The position numbers and the translations under genes were made by a program. A DNA stretch of 64,000 nucleotides from Caballeronia sordidicola (GTDB lineage Bacteria; Pseudomonadota; Gammaproteobacteria; Burkholderiales; Burkholderiaceae): assembly GCF_000729995.1 (NCBI RefSeq), contig NZ_JNFG01000020.1, positions 124,001-188,000 on the forward strand, written 5' to 3'. This document shows positions 62,317 through 64,000 of the stretch, piece by piece (the first letter of the stretch is position 1; every line of letters begins with the position of its first letter). The notes beneath the pieces were generated by a model. It ran no database searches and was not told the origin of the DNA. It was given only the letters and a program-made list of their open reading frames with translations.

Positions 62317-64000
62317 ATGTCTGAGCAGAATCCGAACCAAACCATTACCCATATCCTGGAGACATTCGAAGCAGCGCTTAAAAGCGGCGACACAGCGGCG
62401 GCCGTTGCGCTATTCCAGCCCGATGGTTATTGGCGCGACCTGGTGGCGTTCACCTGGAACATCAAGACGATGGAAGGCCGCGAGCAGATTGCGGCGATGC
62501 TGGAATCGCAGCTGGACACGGTCAAGCCTTCCAGGCTGAAGATTGCCGATAACGAAACGGCGACCGAAGCGGACGGCGTCACGCAAGCGTGGATCACGTT
62601 CGAGACCGGTGTTGCGCGCGGCACGGGTTTTATCCGCGTGAAGGACGGGCAGATATGGACGCTGCTTACGACCATGACCGAACTCAAAGGCCACGAAGAA
62701 CCAAAAGGCATCAAGCGCCCGATGGGCGCCGAACATGGCGCACGCAAGGACCGCACTAGCTGGAAGGAGAATCGCGAGGCCGAACTGGAGAAGCTGGGTT
62801 ACGAGAAGCAGCCGTATTGCCTGATCGTCGGCGGCGGGCAGGGCGGCATTGCGTTAGGTGCGCGGCTGCGGCAACTGGGTGTGCCGGCAATTATTATCGA
62901 TAAGAACGAGCGGCCCGGCGACCAATGGCGCGCTCGTTACAAGACCCTGTGCCTGCATGATCCGGTCTGGTACGACCACATGCCGTACCTGCCGTTCCCC
63001 GACAACTGGCCGGTGTTTTCGCCGAAGGACAAGATTGGCGACTGGCTCGAGATGTACACCAAAGTGATGGAGCTGAACTACTGGGGATCGTCCACGTGCA
63101 CGTCCGCTAAATACGACGAGGCTGCAGGCGAATGGATCGTGGAAGTCGAACGCGGCGGTGAAAAGCTGACCCTTCGGCCGAAGCAACTTGTGCTCGCCAC
63201 GGGCATGTCGGGCAAGGCCAATACGCCGACGTTCAAGGGCATGGATGTTTTCAAGGGCGAGCAGCATCATTCGTCGAAACATCCGGGGCCGGACGCTTAC
63301 AAGGGCAAGAAGGTTGTCGTGATTGGCGCCAACAATTCTGCGCACGACATTTGCGGCGCGCTGTGGGAAGCGGGTGTTGACGTGACCATGGTGCAGCGTT
63401 CGTCCACGCACATAGTCAAGTCGAATACGCTGATGGACCTGGCGCTGGGCGATCTTTACTCTGAGCGCGCGGTGGCCGCGGGCATGACCACGATGAAGGC
63501 CGACCTGACGTTTGCATCGGTACCGTACAAGATCCTGCACGAATTCCAGATCCCGGTTTATAACGCGATCAGGGAGCGTGATGCGGAGTTTTATGACCGG
63601 CTGGAGAAGCGGGGTTTCATGCTCGATTTCGGCGATGACGACTCGGGCCTCTTCATGAAATACCTGCGGCGCGGATCGGGTTATTACATTGACGTGGGCG
63701 CGTCGGACCTTGTCGCTGACGGCAAGATCAAGCTGAAGAGCGGCGTGGACGTGGTCGAGTTGAAGGAGCATTCGGTTGTGCTCAGCGACGGCAGCGAACT
63801 TGAAGCGGATCTGGTGGTGTACGCGACAGGTTATGGATCGATGAACGGCTGGGCGGCAGATCTTATATCGCGTGAGGTGGCGGACAAGGTGGGCAAGGTG
63901 TGGGGATTGGGATCGAACACGACCAAGGATCCGGGGCCGTGGGAAGGCGAGCAACGCAACATGTGGAAACCTACGCAGCAGCAGGCGTTGTGGTTCCACG
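62317..64000 (+). CDS. Flavin-containing monooxygenase with N-terminal NTF2/SnoaL-like domain (runs off the window)
   Basis: A frame open from the ATG at 62317 (GGAGGAG upstream) to the window end: 561 codons, no stop reached. Residues about 8-120 form an NTF2-like domain (ITHILETFEAALKSGDTAAA, GYWRDLVAFTW). The flavin part follows with the FAD motif LIVGGGQGGIALGARL (about 169-184), an FMO-like motif FKGEQHHSSKH (about 312-322), and the NADPH motif VVVIGANNSAHDICG (333-347). This is a class B monooxygenase layout that may hydroxylate or insert oxygen into a ketone. Since it follows GAF regulators and an aldehyde dehydrogenase, small ketone or alcohol metabolism is possible. The C-terminus is missing. 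Confidence 0.92.
   Translation, partial: MSEQNPNQTITHILETFEAALKSGDTAAAVALFQPDGYWRDLVAFTWNIKTMEGREQIAAMLESQLDTVKPSRLKIADNETATEADGVTQAWITFETGVARGTGFIRVKDGQIWTLLTTMTELKGHEEPKGIKRPMGAEHGARKDRTSWKENREAELEKLGYEKQPYCLIVGGGQGGIALGARLRQLGVPAIIIDKNERPGDQWRARYKTLCLHDPVWYDHMPYLPFPDNWPVFSPKDKIGDWLEMYTKVMELNYWGSSTCTSAKYDEAAGEWIVEVERGGEKLTLRPKQLVLATGMSGKANTPTFKGMDVFKGEQHHSSKHPGPDAYKGKKVVVIGANNSAHDICGALWEAGVDVTMVQRSSTHIVKSNTLMDLALGDLYSERAVAAGMTTMKADLTFASVPYKILHEFQIPVYNAIRERDAEFYDRLEKRGFMLDFGDDDSGLFMKYLRRGSGYYIDVGASDLVADGKIKLKSGVDVVELKEHSVVLSDGSELEADLVVYATGYGSMNGWAADLISREVADKVGKVWGLGSNTTKDPGPWEGEQRNMWKPTQQQALWFH

Overview
The window is a gene-dense, high-GC chromosome or chromid segment from a betaproteobacterium, most likely of the Burkholderia/Paraburkholderia/Caballeronia group. 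This assignment rests on general features: a type VI secretion cluster edge, a DUF4148 periplasmic protein, several LacI- and AraC-regulated catabolic islands, and AcoR-type sigma-54 regulation next to an aldehyde dehydrogenase. I see no rRNA, tRNA, CRISPR array, insertion sequence or prophage. The content is accessory: uptake and breakdown of sugars, sugar acids, amides and amino acids, with one sensory block.

Layout. 1-3169: end of a type VI secretion operon (last codons of an upstream gene, tssH/clpV, tssE). 3328-6336: DOPA 4,5-dioxygenase-like protein, AraC regulator, and a pyridine nucleotide-disulfide oxidoreductase. 6358-13893: beta-galactoside utilisation island (LacI regulator; ABC ATPase, GH42 beta-galactosidase, binding protein and two permeases), with a 22-bp palindromic operator in front. 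13903-20697: mixed block (GDSL esterase, chemoreceptor, small proteins, patatin, alpha/beta hydrolase). 20782-26234: 1162-residue hybrid histidine kinase with three receiver domains, divergent from a Tat-exported purple-acid-phosphatase-like protein. 26271-33261: PxpABC genes with their own biotin carboxylase, biotin carrier and NCS1 permease, divergent from a LysR regulator.

33945-42379 is the most interesting region. A LacI regulator lies between a ribose-type ABC transporter with an SDR dehydrogenase and a tightly overlapping set encoding a sugar isomerase/epimerase, a ferredoxin reductase, a Rieske ferredoxin and a membrane di-iron desaturase-type oxygenase. This matches the parts of rhizobial rhizopine (3-O-methyl-scyllo-inosamine) catabolism, namely MocB/MocC/MocD/MocE/MocF, and could be a demethylating pathway for an inositol or sugar ether. 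Next to it lies a phytanoyl-CoA dioxygenase pseudogene broken by one extra T.

43101-50419: receiver protein, membrane protein, then an AraC-linked amino-acid ABC transporter operon with PhzF, RidA and a class-C serine hydrolase. 50647-55782: sugar-acid operon (IlvD/Edd dehydratase, RraA-type aldolase, MFS transporter, LacI regulator) with two matching LacI operators. 55799-64000: HAD dehalogenase, then an acetaldehyde-dehydrogenase/DUF779/AcoR-type unit with a visible sigma-54 promoter and upstream activator palindromes, a second AcoR-like regulator lacking the AAA+ domain, and a flavin monooxygenase cut by the window end.

All function calls come from reading motifs and gene context. No database search was run.
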